Source: Panax quinquefolius
Lineage: Eukaryota > Streptophyta > Magnoliopsida > Apiales > Araliaceae
Length of the DNA stretch: 64,000 nucleotides
Assembly (NCBI GenBank): GCA_020205615.1
Contig: CM035151.1
Coordinates: 41,722,977 to 41,786,976, forward strand
Reading direction: 5' to 3'
The position numbers were made by a program, and so were the translations under genes. The notes under the pieces were generated by a model, which was not told where the DNA came from, ran no database searches, and was given only the letters and a program-made list of their open reading frames with translations. Position 1 is the first letter of the stretch, and every line of letters begins with the position of its first letter. Shown here piece by piece: positions 1 to 11,398 of the stretch.

Positions 1-1106
1 TTCAAATCGAGTCGTTAGAACACAAAGTCTAGAGTGGACTCAAGTATTCCTTCTTCATCAATTCTCGCCTAATAGCTCCTTCTTGTACTTTCTTCTTCAT
101 ACGCATCACCTCCCGGCCTGGCTGAGCTTTTAACTTTAACTAAAGTCGATTATACTCAGATATCATCACGTGGGTACCTAGAGTTTTCATCTCCATCTCT
201 ATTATTTGTAAATTATACTTAAATTAGTCTTTGACAATATCGTACTCAGATTCAGTATATGATCTTCTACTCAACACGCCACCTACCACGCTCGCTTTTC
301 CAGGATGGTATGGTCGTAACATGTATTTGAAATGAGTCTCCTCTCGAGTTCTTCAAGCTCTTCCCACATTCCTCGCTCCATTCGAATTTTGTATCTCTAC
401 GAAGTTCACTGCGATAATGGAATAGCGATTCGAGAATATCCTTCAACGAATCTCCGATAATAACCAACTAAGCTTGTAAAGCTACGATTTTCGACATCGA
501 CTTAGGTTGTTCTCAAATCGTGACTCATATCCCAATCTTGGATAAGACGTCACAATGACACCTATCGCTTTATTATCGCATCTAATATGACGCCCCTATA
601 GAGAGTCCGCTTAGGTGAATTCCACAAAGGAAGTCACAAGATAAAGGCTCAGTACCAAATTTATAGTTGAATTTTTAACTCAAGTTCAATAGAGCCATTC
701 TATATGAGATTTTAGAAATGAGTTTTGTAGACCGTTCAAAGTCGATATAAAATTTAATATCAAAGCTTTTGGGAGTAAGCCAAGAAATTCTTCAGAAATA
801 CATCAGAAAAATCAATAACAACAGAATATTATTCAAATCGACGTGTCTTTATTCAAATCCATAACATGGACTAAGAAAACTCGACATCCGTAATAAACGA
901 ATGACTTCATGGCTTGATATGAAAATGTTTGATTACAATGGTTTGATTGCTTGAATTGAATAACAAAGTTGCTTAGAATATGAAAACTAACAACCTTACA
1001 AAAGCAATCAATTTGGCATGATGAGAAGTTAACCTTAAAATCACATCAAAAGCAAATATCTCTATAGAAATAAGGTTAATGTGTAATGTGATAGTGCCAA
1101 CCTGAA

Positions 1107-1451
1107 TCAAACAAGATTTCTAAACAATGATGTAATGAAAGTTTCTCCTAACTGATTCTCCATAAATAGGTCAAAGTCTAATTTCTCCGTAGTCAAGTTC
1201 AAACGCTGAGCGCAAGCAAGAGAGATAAAAGAATGGGTAGAACCCAGATCTAGTAAGGTATAAACTTCGCAAGAATTTATAATTAATTCAAACCTGCTAA
1301 CTTCGTCGTTCTCGATTTTGACCGGCCACGACAAACGCTTCTTCCAAGAACCGCTGACTTTGACTTTTCCGGGACATCCTTTTGAGTCACCATTCACGCC
1401 GGACTGGTTTCGATATCGCATAATCTCGAGCGATATGTCCTTCTTTTCCAC
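1107..1451 (-). pseudogene. Retropepsin-like protease fragment, copy A'
   Basis: A 114-residue minus-strand frame carries the aspartic protease signature as DLGSTHSFIS at residues 68-77 (codons from 1250 downwards), followed by the ACAQRLNL segment usual in plant Ty3/gypsy proteases. The canonical motif is D-S/T-G, so Leu in the second position is unusual. The upstream part of the frame is probably linker from gag. The family cleaves the Gag-Pol polyprotein inside the particle. The frame runs off into non-homologous sequence at its C-terminus because of frameshifts. Confidence 0.7.
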
Positions 1452-1453
1452 AA

Positions 1454-2101
1454 TTATAGCATACCTTGGAAGGCTTTGAACAGTTTGACCTTATATGTCC
1501 CTCCTCTCCACATCTCAGAAAGATCTAATCGGGCGATCGTTCTCTTCCCTAGAATTTGTTGATGGTGCCGATGTTGTCGCGCCGACGCCTTCCCGCCATC
1601 GTTAAATCTTCTTTTTAGATGGACATCTCTTTCCATAATATCAACGCTACGTGCGCTTTTTACTTCCATGCATCACTCATTCTCACTGCTCGCTTATTTC
1701 TTCAAATTTCGATTCCACTTTATCATCTTATACTCGCCAAAGAGTGCTTCGCTCAAGCATCACGACGGGTAACACAAGCTTGAATCGTCAGATCCTTTTG
1801 CTTCCACGATCGCCTCGCAATTCTTTTAGCCCGCTTCTTCTAACTCATGAATACGATTTTGCAATTCTATATTTCGATCATAAAATACCTCTAATAAACT
1901 CTCTTCGTGTACCTCTTCTTCCTCTTCTTCCTCACTCTCACCGTTACCTCTCGCGATTATCTCGTGCAACTATCAATTCTTCACTCACCACATGGATATC
2001 TCTAATTCTTCTTCACCGACATCACATTATCCTCGGGTTGGCGATTAGAGGTGTTCTCCACGATCTCATTCACTCCATTGTTAACGCTTCTAGCAGCCCA
2101 T
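1454..2101 (-). pseudogene. Broken gag-like ORF (coil plus zinc knuckles), copy A'
   Basis: This is the counterpart of the open frame at 7646-8356. The minus strand still shows the acidic and coil-coding sequence, but the frame is broken many times. The breaks fall where the partner copy has CTG or CAG and this copy has CG-containing strings, for example around 1569-1590 and 1940-2030. The region between coil and knuckles and the knuckle cysteines are partly lost. I infer that many of these breaks are sequencing artefacts, not mutations. Function by family is nucleocapsid and RNA packaging in the virus-like particle. Confidence 0.7.
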
Positions 2102-3365
2102 TCTAAAAAACTATCATAAAACAAGGGTTAATTAAATAAATTAACAAATCACATAATACCCCTATAATATGACCAACCAACAAATAAGCTTAGGTAGGAC
2201 ACACTAGCTTAAGGATTTACTCGCTCTCCTCCTAGTTTTATTCCCCGATCTCCGCCAGAGATCATATCCCTAAGCTCGATATTAACCGTGACGCCCCAAA
2301 ATAGGTAGGTATACACAACACCCATTCCGAGTCGCCAAATACATGGTACAAGAAACAAACTACAACTTCAATAATACAAATGTCGTGGTGAAATACTACA
2401 ATATATATATCTTGTGAGTTTAAATATAATATTGTCTTCTAGACAATATCCACACGCAAATAAATCCTCATCATAATTATTGATACATTATTTTACAAAA
2501 TGGTGAGGACTACTAAACAACTCTCTAGAACCTTCATTCCATACCCGACTAGTACTCGCTACATTCTCGCCTCCCGAGAAGAAGAATGGAACAACAAGGA
2601 AAAGGGTGAGCTCAACTAGCCCAAAAGAAGAATATTATGACTAAGATAATATACAACAAATTATCGTTAGTCTCCAACAGGAAAAAATCGATAGAATACA
2701 ATAGACAACAAGTTTCAGATCAATATTCGCATAATGAAAAAATAATAATTCATGTAAGAGTTACGTAGAGAATGAAATCTACTATAATCTATGAATTTAA
2801 TAAATCCATCATCAATATTTTATCCCTCGTAACATCAATCAATATTCATCTCAAATCAAATATTCATCTTTGCACCACAGCCAAAGATATTCATCAATTC
2901 AAAGATCTTTAAAGGCCAAAGATATTCATCGGCCATCATGTTCATTTCAACACTATTCTTCATCTTTTGCTCATCTTTGCATCTATGTGCCAAAGATATT
3001 CAATAATATCATCATTTAAGACCGAGGATGATGAAAAATATTTTTAAAGAACGAATCCGATTGAAACAAAATGACAAGGATTAAGGATTAAGGATTCGTG
3101 ACTTTTGTTTTATCCATGTCCAACAATACCTCAAAAATAATCATAGTGGTGTAAAATTCAAGAATGATCAAAACATGGATACAATCAAAGCTAGTATCCG
3201 TAATAGATATTTTGGACAAAAAGAAGAAATTTTATTTTTTCGGTGAATAGTGTCGATACGTGAATAGTGTCAGATACGTGATAAAGGTCGATATACGTGA
3301 ATAAGTAATCCGACACCAAAAGATAGAAATTCCACAAAAACATCTTCACGCTTCATTAATAGTAC

Positions 3366-3440
3366 TCGTGTGAATAGTAACTCGTGAATAGTAACTCATG
3401 AATAGTAACTCGTGAATAGTAACTCATGAATAGTAACCCC
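3366..3440. repeat. 15-bp tandem array in LTR A1
   Basis: About five copies of a TGAATAGTAACTCRT unit follow one another, preceded at 3240-3310 by looser GTGAATAGTGTCGATAC copies. The array lies in the U3 part of the LTR, upstream of the TATA box in element orientation, where enhancer-like tandem repeats are common in retrotransposons. Confidence 0.75.
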
Positions 3441-3708
3441 GACATGAAAAAGTTCCAAATTTGATAAAAACTTCAGATCAACATTTCAAAGATAATGATA
3501 TCAAGAAATAATATCATTACGAAAAAAAAATAATATCCCTTACCTCAAAGAATCAAGATTTGAGAAGGAAAGGCTCAAGTGATGTTGAATGAAACTCAGA
3601 TCAACAAAGAACTCTCAAAGTATCTAAATACTCACAAAATACGCTCAATAATATAGAGAGAGAAAGAGAGAAAACTTTGTTTCGTGTGATTTTCAATTCT
3701 AACTTAGC

Positions 3709-3720
3709 CTCTATTTATAG
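3709..3720 (-). promoter_or_regulatory. TATA box of LTR A1
   Basis: The minus strand reads CTATAAATAGAG, a canonical plant TATA box. The same motif sits at the corresponding place in LTR A2 (9926-9940), which supports it as the U3 core promoter. Confidence 0.7.
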
Positions 3721-4929
3721 AAAATGTTAGCCCGCCAAGCGCATTTTGACTCACACCGATGGCTTTACTCGCTACTATTGCCACCCACCACATTTGAAAT
3801 AAAATTCAGCACATTTCTTCACCAACCACAAGTGGGGCCCACTCAATTCTAGAATTTTCCACCAAAATCAATTATAAACCTAATTTTCGAATCGACACCT
3901 CTTAAAATTCACAACAAATCATTCGTGCATTTTTAACGGCTCAAAATTTGTGGACATATACTCAACTTATGTATGTATAACATACCCAAAAATTACCACA
4001 ATCCAACTATTCGGATTAAAAATTATAACCCCCAATATATCTCAAAACCCCGATTTGATTTTTTAACACCTCCAATCCGATAAAATAATCGATAAAACAC
4101 CTCAACATTTCTTCCTTCATTAATAACCACATAAATAAATCCATCATTTATATTCATATAAAATAAATATTTCCTTATCATATGAATCAATAATTAATTA
4201 TTCACAAATAATATTACGTAATCACATTTACGACAACCAAAGCCGCTCCCAGAAAGAGGGGCTTTCCAATAAGGATCTCTCCTCATCGGGCGCCGCAATT
4301 AGTGACCAAACCTCTCCTAGATGTAACTTTCTAGACATTGCCAATAATGTTATCTAATAATATTATTCAAATAATATGAATTATTGATCCGATAATGGGA
4401 AATATTTGTGTAAATGACAATTATGAAACAATAATAATATAAAATATCAACGCAACAATTATTGAATCAATAAAATAAAATATTGAACAAGAATTCATCG
4501 TGGAAAATTATCGAGTAAAGTGCCATCGTAAGGATCAATAATTCAACAATATCGTCGTAATACCGCAAAGCTATCAGGCAACCACGCCAGACATCGTATT
4601 TTAACCAACGGGTATTCCAACAGCCTTAATTCAGTAATAACTACGCCGTTATTTATAACCACCCAAACTTTGTCGCTTTTCATCATCCAATCGCTCACAT
4701 GGGGCCCACACATGGTCGCTACCGTCGCATTTAATATTCCCGACAAAGATTTAATATTCCACGACCAAACGAATATTCCCGACAAAAATGAATATTTTAT
4801 AACCACTTGCTTATTTTGAAATATTTGCGTATTTAACCCTTAACTATCCACATTAATCAAATCAACCTTACTATTTCAAAATAATAAATAAAGGAAATTC
4901 CTTTTATTTAAAAAATTTCTGGTCTTACA

Positions 4930-4943
4930 ACCTCCCTCCTTAT
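4930..4943 (-). other. Polypurine tract of element A
   Basis: The minus strand reads TAAGGAGGGAGGT directly before the LTR start TGTAAGACC. This is the expected plus-strand DNA priming site. It lies just after the stop codon of the chromodomain region. Confidence 0.8.
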
Positions 4944-6236
4944 GAAATTTCGTCCTCGAAATTGACGACGTACTGGTGTTTCAAAAGGTGAGGATACCTC
5001 GCTTTCATTTCCGCTTTCAATTCCTGTGTCATTTCCTCTATAGCATGATTCCTCCACAAAACTTTAACTTGTGGTATGACCTTTTTGTGCGTAGGGACAT
5101 GGTCCTTCCTATCCAAGATCTTGACAGTACCTCCTCATACGTTAAGTCTTGGCTATCTCGTCCCGGCTTCTAACTCAATAACGTGGTTGGTCTTTCACAT
5201 ATTTCTGAAATATGATATGTGAAACACATTATGAACACGAGACATACTTGGAGATAACGCAAGTCTATAGGCTACATTTCCTACTCTGGTCAAGAATTTG
5301 AAATGGACCAATAAATCGTGGATTTGAGCTTTCTCTCTTCCCAAATCTTGTAACTCCCTTCCATGGAGCAACTCGCAATAATACATGATCCCCTACACTA
5401 AATTCCACGTTCTTTCGATGAAGATCCGCATAACTCTTTTGTCGATCTTATGCCGTTTGTATACGTTGTCGAATCAATTGGATCTTTTCGGTAGTCATAC
5501 GTACTAACTCGGGTCCTAACAATGTTGCTTCACCCACCTCATCCCAACATATTGGAGAACGACATTTTCGTCCATATAATGCTTCAAATGGAACCATGCC
5601 TATATTTGTTTAATAACTATTGTTGTATGAGAATTCCACCAATGGCAAGTACTTATCCCAACTTTCTTTGAAATCTAGGACACAGAGTTTTAATATATCT
5701 TCAAGAGTTTGAGTAGTCCTTTCTGATTGCCCATCCGTTTGAGGATGGTATGCCAAACTGAATCGTAAATTCGTGCCCATAGCTTTCTAACCCAAAATCA
5801 TGAAGTGAATCTTGGGTCACTATCCAAACTATGGATACAGCATGCCATGCAACCTCACAATCTCATTTACGTACATATACTAGCAAGACGTTCAAGGGAA
5901 TAAGTCTCCATATCGGCAAGAAATGAGCGAGACTTGGTTAATCTATCAACAATAATCCAAATAGCATTGATGCCTTGAGAAACCGTAGGAAGACCCCAGA
6001 ACTAAATCTATGGTAATGTGTTCCCACTTCCATTCCTAATCTCAAGTGGTTGCAACGGACCCTTAGGTACTAGATGCTCGCCTTTACACGCTGACAAGTT
6101 AAACACATCGAGATAAACTTTGCAATTTCTCTCTTCATATTGTTCCACCAAAATGTATGTCAAGATCACGATACATTTTAGTACTTCCGTGATGGATTGC
6201 AAATGGTGTATTGTGTGCCTCCATCATAATCTTCAC
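4944..6236 (-). pseudogene. Integrase with C-terminal chromodomain, element A, broken
   Basis: On the minus strand the order is: HHCC zinc-binding domain near 6060-6225 (HNTPFAIHHGSTKMY, then CLTCQRVKAEH), integrase core remnants through about 5500, a GPF-type module near 5290-5335, a segment VAYRLALSPSMSRVHNVFH, and a chromodomain-like end with VIPQVKVLWRNHAIEE near 5000-5080. Integrase inserts the cDNA, and the chromodomain in this lineage targets chromatin. Frames are split by many stops and small indels. The chromodomain places the element in the chromoviruses, most like the Tekay/Del lineage. Confidence 0.85.
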
Positions 6237-7645
6237 TTCAAATCGAGTCGTTAGGAACACAAAGTCTAGAGTGGACTCAAGTATTCCTTCTTCATCAATT
6301 CACGCTCCTAATAGCTCCTTCTTGTACTTTCTTCTTCATACGCATCACTCGGGCCTGGCTCGAGCTTTTTAACTTTTAACTAAAGTCGATTATACTCAGA
6401 TATCATCACGTGGGTACCTAGAGTTTTCATCTCCATCTCTATTATTTGTAAATTCTACTGAAATTAGTCTTTGACAATATCGTACTCGTGCTTATATACG
6501 ATCTTCTACTCAACACGCCACCTACCACGTTCGCTTTTCCAGATAGCATGGGTCGTAACATGTCTTTGAAATGAGTCTCCTCTTGAGTTCTTCAAGCTCT
6601 TCCCACATTCCTCGCTCCATTCGAATTTTGTACCTCTACGAGTTAGTCTGCGATAATGGAATAGCGATTCAAGAATATCCTTCAACGAATCTCCGATAAT
6701 AACCAACTAAGCTTCAGAAAGCTACGTATTTCGACATCGACTTAGGTTGCTCTCAACTGTGACTCATATCCCAATCTTGGATAGCACGTCACAATGACAC
6801 CTATCAGTTTACTATCGCACGAATATGACGTCCCCTATAGAGAGTCTGGCTTAGGTGAATTCCACAAAGGAAGTCACAAGATAAAGGCTCAGGTACCAAA
6901 TTCTATAGTTGAATTTTTAACTCCTGAAGTTCAATAGGAGCCATTCTATATGAGATTTTAGAAATGAGTTTTGTACCGGGTTCAAAGTCGATACAAAATT
7001 TAATATCAGGCTTTGGGAGTAAGCCAAGAAATTCTTCAGGAAATACATCAGGAAAAATCAATAACAACAGGAATATTATTCAAATCTGACGTGTCTTTAT
7101 TCAAATCCATAACATGGACTAAGAAAACTTGACATCCGTAATAAACGAATGACTTCATGGCTTGATATGAAAATGTTTGATTACAATGGTTTGATTGCTT
7201 GAATTCGAATAACAGGTTGCTTAGGAATATGAAAACTAACAACCTTACAAAAGCAATCAATTTGGCATGATGAGTAACTTAAAATCACATCAAAAGTAAA
7301 TATCTCTATAGAAATAAGGTTAACAGGTAATGTGATAGTGCCAACCTGAATCAAACAAGATTTCTAAACAACAGACGTAATGAAAGTTTCTCCTAACGGA
7401 TTCTCCATAAATAGGTCAAAGTCTAATTTCTCCGTAGTCAAGTTCAAACGTTGAGCGCAAGCAAGAGAGATAAAAGAATGGGTAGAACCCAGTATCTAGT
7501 AAGGTATAAACTTCGCAAGAATTTATAATTAACTAACCTGCTAACTTCGTTCGGGTTCCTCGCATTTTTGACTCGGCCACGACAAACGCTTCTTCCAAGA
7601 ACCGTTGACTTTGACTTTTCTGGGACATCCTTTTTGAGTCACCAT
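6237..7645 (-). pseudogene. Protease and RNase H remnants with the reverse transcriptase deleted, element A
   Basis: Continuing from gag on the minus strand, a protease region (about 7380-7560) is followed by an NNIPVVIDFS segment ending near 7050. That segment normally precedes the reverse transcriptase. The next recognisable piece, near 6506-6706, is TKFEWSEECGKSL, which is the start of the RNase H region. Only about 340 bp lie between them, where roughly 1 kb of reverse transcriptase should be. No reverse transcriptase motif is visible. Copy A' has the same deletion, so it predates the tandem duplication. Confidence 0.75.
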
Positions 7646-8356
7646 TCACGCTGGACTGGGTTTCGATATCGTACAATCTCGAGCGATATGTCCTTCTTTT
7701 CCACAATTATAGCATACCTTGGAAGGCTTTGAACAGTTTGACCTTATATGTCCCTCCTCTCCACATCTGTAGCATCTAACTGGCGATCGTTCTCTTCCCC
7801 TAGAATTTGTTGATGGTGCTGATGTTGCTGCTGACGTCTTCCCGTCATCGTTAAATCTTCTCTTTTTAGATTGGACATCTCTTTCCATAATATCAACGCG
7901 TCGAGGCGCTTTTACCCATGCATCACTCATTCTCACTCGTTCAGTTATTTCTTCTTTCAGCTCAGATTCCAGCTTTATCATCTTATACTCTGCCAAAGAG
8001 TGCTTCTGTTCAAGCATCACGTATCGGGTAACACAAGCTTGAATCGTTGCATCCTTTTGCTCCACGACTGCCTGCAATTCTTTAGCCTGCTCTTCTAACT
8101 CATGAATACGATTTTGCAATTCTATATTTCGATCATAAAATACCTCTAATAAACTCTCTTCAGGTACCTCTTCTTCCTCTTCTTCCTCACTCTCAGTTGT
8201 TACCTCTGCGATTATCTCGGGTGCAACTATCAATTCTTCACTCACCACATGGATATCTCTAATTCCTTCTTCGCCTGACATCACATTATCCTGGTTGGCG
8301 ATTAGAGGTGTCTCCACGATCTCATTCACTCCATTGTTAACGTTCTCAGCAGCCAT
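7646..8356 (-). CDS. Coiled-coil/zinc-knuckle gag fusion, element A
   Basis: The start is the ATG at 8354-8356, giving about 236 residues. The N-terminus is followed by an acidic run (about residues 55-65), a coiled coil (about 70-145), a basic Ser-rich linker, then two CCHC knuckles, [14 protein letters not shown] and [14 protein letters not shown]. The N-terminal two-thirds matches the separate coil ORF of element B (25341-25981), including the GWV/AWV...RR.D...D motif. No capsid domain lies between coil and knuckles. I infer an internal deletion fused an accessory coil ORF to the nucleocapsid. It could be a non-autonomous gag that still packages RNA, but that is speculative. Confidence 0.75.
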   Translation of the reverse strand: MAAENVNNGVNEIVETPLIANQDNVMSGEEGIRDIHVVSEELIVAPEIIAEVTTESEEEEEEEVPEESLLEVFYDRNIELQNRIHELEEQAKELQAVVEQKDATIQACVTRYVMLEQKHSLAEYKMIKLESELKEEITERVRMSDAWVKAPRRVDIMERDVQSKKRRFNDDGKTSAATSAPSTNSRGRERSPVRCYRCGEEGHIRSNCSKPSKVCYNCGKEGHIARDCTISKPSPA

Positions 8357-8532
8357 TCTAAAAAAACTATCATAAAACAAGGGTTAATTAAATAAATTAA
8401 CAAATCACATAATACCCCTATAATATGACCAACCAACAAATAAGCTTAGGTAGGACACACTAGCGAAGGATTTACTCGTCTCTCCCCTCCTAGTTTTATT
8501 CCCCGATCTCCGCCAGAGATCATATCCCTAAG

Positions 8533-8549
8533 CTCGATATTAACCATTG
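8533..8549 (-). other. Degenerate primer binding site of element A
   Basis: Directly after the LTR the minus strand reads ATGGTTAATATCGAGC, which resembles TGGTATCAGAGC, the complement of plant initiator-Met tRNA. The CAG of the canonical site is replaced by CG, the same change seen across this copy family. Confidence 0.6.
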
Positions 8550-9578
8550 TGACGCCCCAAAATAGGTATACACAACACCCATTACGAGTCGCCAAATACA
8601 TGGTACAAGAAACAAACTACAACTTCAATAATACAAATGTCGTGTGAAATCTGACAATATATCTTTGTGAGTTTAAATATAATATTGTCTTCTAGACAAT
8701 ATCCACACGCAAATAAATCCCCATCATAATTATTGATACATTATTTTACAAAATGGTGAGGACTACTAAACAACTCTCTCTAGAACCTTCATTCCATACC
8801 CGACTAGTACTCGCTACAATCTCGCCTCCCGAGAAGAAGAATGGAACAACAAGGAAAAGGGTGAGCTCAACTAGCCCAAGATAAAGAATATTATGACTAA
8901 GATAATATACAACAAATTATCGTTAGTCTCCAACAGGAAAAATCGATAGAATACAATAGACAACAAGTTTCGGATCAATATTCGCAATGAAAATAATAAT
9001 TCATAGAAGAGTTACGTAGAGAATGAAATCTACTATAATCTATGAATTTAACGTATCCATCATCAATATTTTATCCCCGTAACATCAATCAATATTCATC
9101 TCAAATCAAATATTCATCTTTGCACCATGTGCCAAAGATATTCATCAATCATCCAATCATGTTCATCTCAACACTGCTCATCTTGCACTGTTCATCTTTG
9201 CACTACTGAGCCAAAGATATTCAATAATATCATCATTTAAGATCGAGGATGATGAAAAATATTTTTAAAGAACGAATCCAATTGAAACAAAATGACAAGG
9301 ATTAAGGATTAAGGATTCGTACTTTGTTTTATCCATGTCCAACAATACCTCAAAAATAATCATAGTGGTGTAAAATTCAAGAATGATCAAAACATGGATA
9401 CAATCAAAGCTAGTATCCGAATAGATGTTTTGGACAAAAGAAGAAATTTTATTTTTGGTGAATAGTGTCGATACGTGAATAGTGTGATACGTGAATAGTG
9501 TCAGATACGTGAATAGTAACTCAAACACCAAAAGATAGAAATTCCACAAAAAACATCTTCACGCTTCACTTAATAGTA

Positions 9579-9652
9579 CTCGTGAATAGTAACTTTCGTG
9601 AATAGTAACTCATGAATAGTAACTCGTGAATAGTAACTCATGAATAGTAACC
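9579..9652. repeat. 15-bp tandem array in LTR A2
   Basis: This is the same TGAATAGTAACTCRT array as in LTR A1, about five units, preceded by GTGAATAGTGT units near 9460-9520. Copy number and order are nearly the same in both LTRs. Confidence 0.75.
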
Positions 9653-9925
9653 CCGACATGAAAAAGTTCCAAATTTGATAAAACTTCAGATCAACATTTC
9701 AAAGATAATGATATTGAAGAAATAATATCATTACGAAAAAAAAATAATATCCCTTACCTCAAAGAATCAGTACTTCGGAAGGAAAGGTCGGAAGTGATGC
9801 TGAATGAAACTTGTATTGAACAGCAACTCTCAAAGTATCTAAATACTCACAAAATACGCTCAATAATATAGAGAGAGAAAGAGAGAAAACTTTGTTTCTG
9901 GTGTGATTTTCAATTCTAACTTAGC

Positions 9926-9940
9926 CCTCTATTTATAGGA
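9926..9940 (-). promoter_or_regulatory. TATA box of LTR A2
   Basis: The minus strand reads CCTATAAATAGAGGG. It matches the TATA box in LTR A1 and lies downstream of the tandem array in element orientation. Confidence 0.7.
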
Positions 9941-11146
9941 AAATGTTAGCCCGCCAAAGACTTGACTTGACTGCTACCGATGGCTTTACCGCTACTATTG
10001 CCACCCACCACATTTGAAATAAAATTCAGCACATTTCTTCACCAACCACAAGTGGGGCCCACTCAATTCTAGAATTTTCCACCAAAATCAATTATAAACC
10101 TAATTTTCGAATCCGACACCTCTTAAAATTCACAACAAATCATTCGTGCATTTTAACGGCTCAAAATTTGTGGACATATACTCAACTTATGTATGTATAA
10201 CATACCCAAAAATTACCACAATCCAACGGTCGGATTAAAAATTATAACCCCCGCAATATATCTCAAAACCCCTGATTTGATTTTTAACACCTCCAATCCG
10301 ATAAAATACTGATAAAACACCTCAACATTTCTTCCTTCATTAATAACCACATAAATAAATCCATCATTTATATTCATATAAAATAAATATTTCCTTATCA
10401 TATGAATCAATAATTAATTATTCACAAATAATATTACGTAATCACATTTATGACAACCAGCATTTCCTCAGAAAGAGGGGCTTTCAATAAGGATCTCTCC
10501 TTCATGGCGCACGCAATTAGGTGACCAAACCTCTCCTTAGATGTAACTTTCTAAACATTGCCAATAATGTTATCTAATAATATTATTCAAATAATATGAA
10601 TTATTGATCCGATAATGGGAAATATCGTGCGGTGACAATTATTGAAACAATAATAATATAAAATATCAACGCAACAATTATTGAATCAATAAAATAAAAT
10701 ATCAAGCAAGAACTCATGTGAAAATTATTGAGTAGTGCCATCGTAAGGATCAATAATTCAACAATATTGCGTAATACCGGTGCCATCATGCAACCACGCA
10801 CATTCGTATTTTAACCATAGGGTATTCCAACAATTTTAATTGCAGTAATAACTACGCCGTTATTTATAACCACCCAAACTTTTTGTCGCTTTCATCATCC
10901 AATCGCTTTCAGTTATGGGGCCCACACATGGTCGCGCCATTGCATTTAATATTCCCAAGCGATGACGAATATTCCACGACCAAACGAATATTCCACAAAA
11001 ATGAATATTTTATAACCACTTGCTTATTTTGAAATATTTGCGTATTTAACCCTTAACTATCCACATTAATCAAATCAACCCTTACTATTTCAAAATAATA
11101 AATAAAGGAAATTCCTTTTTATTTAAAAAAATTTCGGGGTCTTACA

Positions 11147-11398
11147 CAGCAGCTCTGGGTTTTCTACCTGAATACCCGGGAGCTCCCTACGAGGGACATG
11201 TGCAGCAAGAGCGGGATCCTCTGTCGGAATATCCACCTCCTCATCCTCAACGTCTGGCACATCTACTCGGAGAGGACGAATCACGGCCTCCACCAACCGA
11301 CGAGGCTGTCTGACAGAATGGGGACGAGGCACTTCAGAAGCCCTCCGTCGTATGCCAAAAGTGGTCCTATGGGAACTGCTCGGCTGATCCGGATCCAT
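11147..11398 (-). pseudogene. Truncated antisense ORF, possibly the aORF of a Tat-lineage element
   Basis: A minus-strand frame opens with MDPDQPSSSHRTTFG at 11398 and runs about 84 residues into the LTR A2 boundary, where element A has cut it. An in-frame ATG also lies upstream at 11422. The protein is Pro/Arg-rich and then acidic (DVPDVEDEEVDIPTEDP). I do not recognise a domain with confidence. The position, antisense between the body and the 3' LTR of a plus-strand Tat/Ogre-like element (LTR at 13269), is where Tat-lineage elements are known to carry antisense ORFs, sometimes related to plant mobile domain proteins. That identity is inference. Confidence 0.35.

Larger units (their letters stand above)
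1..2288 (-). mobile_element. Family-A chromovirus internal region, copy A' (cut by window edge)
   Basis: This stretch is a second copy of the internal region found at about 6237-8549, read on the minus strand. Position 1 aligns with about 6237 and the gag start near 2101 aligns with 8356. It holds, in minus-strand order, a gag-like coil and zinc-knuckle region, a retropepsin fragment, an RNase H fragment near 267-467 and the start of the integrase region. As in the other copy, most of the reverse transcriptase is missing. The copy differs from its partner mainly by small indels at CTG/CAG words. It shares the LTR at 2289-4929 with the downstream copy, so the pair forms a tandem. Confidence 0.85.
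2289..4929 (-). mobile_element. LTR A1, family-A chromovirus (middle LTR of the tandem)
   Basis: Read on the minus strand it starts TGTAAGACC and ends GGGGCGTCA, so the termini are TG...CA. It is 2641 bp long and collinear with the LTR at 8550-11146. A polypurine tract adjoins its 5' end (4930-4943) and a degenerate primer binding site adjoins its 3' end. It therefore acts both as the 3' LTR of the downstream element and as the 5' LTR of copy A'. It carries a TATA box, a tandem GAATAGTAACTC array and AAAGATATTCATC repeats near 2865-3000. Confidence 0.9.
8550..11146 (-). mobile_element. LTR A2, 5' LTR of element A
   Basis: It is 2597 bp long, with minus-strand termini TGTAAGACCCC and GGGGCGTCA. 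It is collinear with LTR A1. Most differences between the two are small indels near CTG/CAG words. The outer flank (from 11147) is a different element, so this end is the insertion boundary of the tandem. The matching flank lies outside the window, so no target duplication can be checked. Confidence 0.9.

Noticed and set aside
1651..2106. A 151-residue plus-strand frame.
   Set aside because: It is the antisense of the gag-like coil in copy A'. The minus strand carries the recognisable domains.
4976..5173. A plus-strand frame of 65 residues.
   Set aside because: It lies antisense to the chromodomain of element A.
1..11146. Methyl-cytosine deamination as the cause of the CTG/CAG differences.
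   Set aside because: Deamination gives C to T or G to A without length change. The differences here add or drop a base and create CG.
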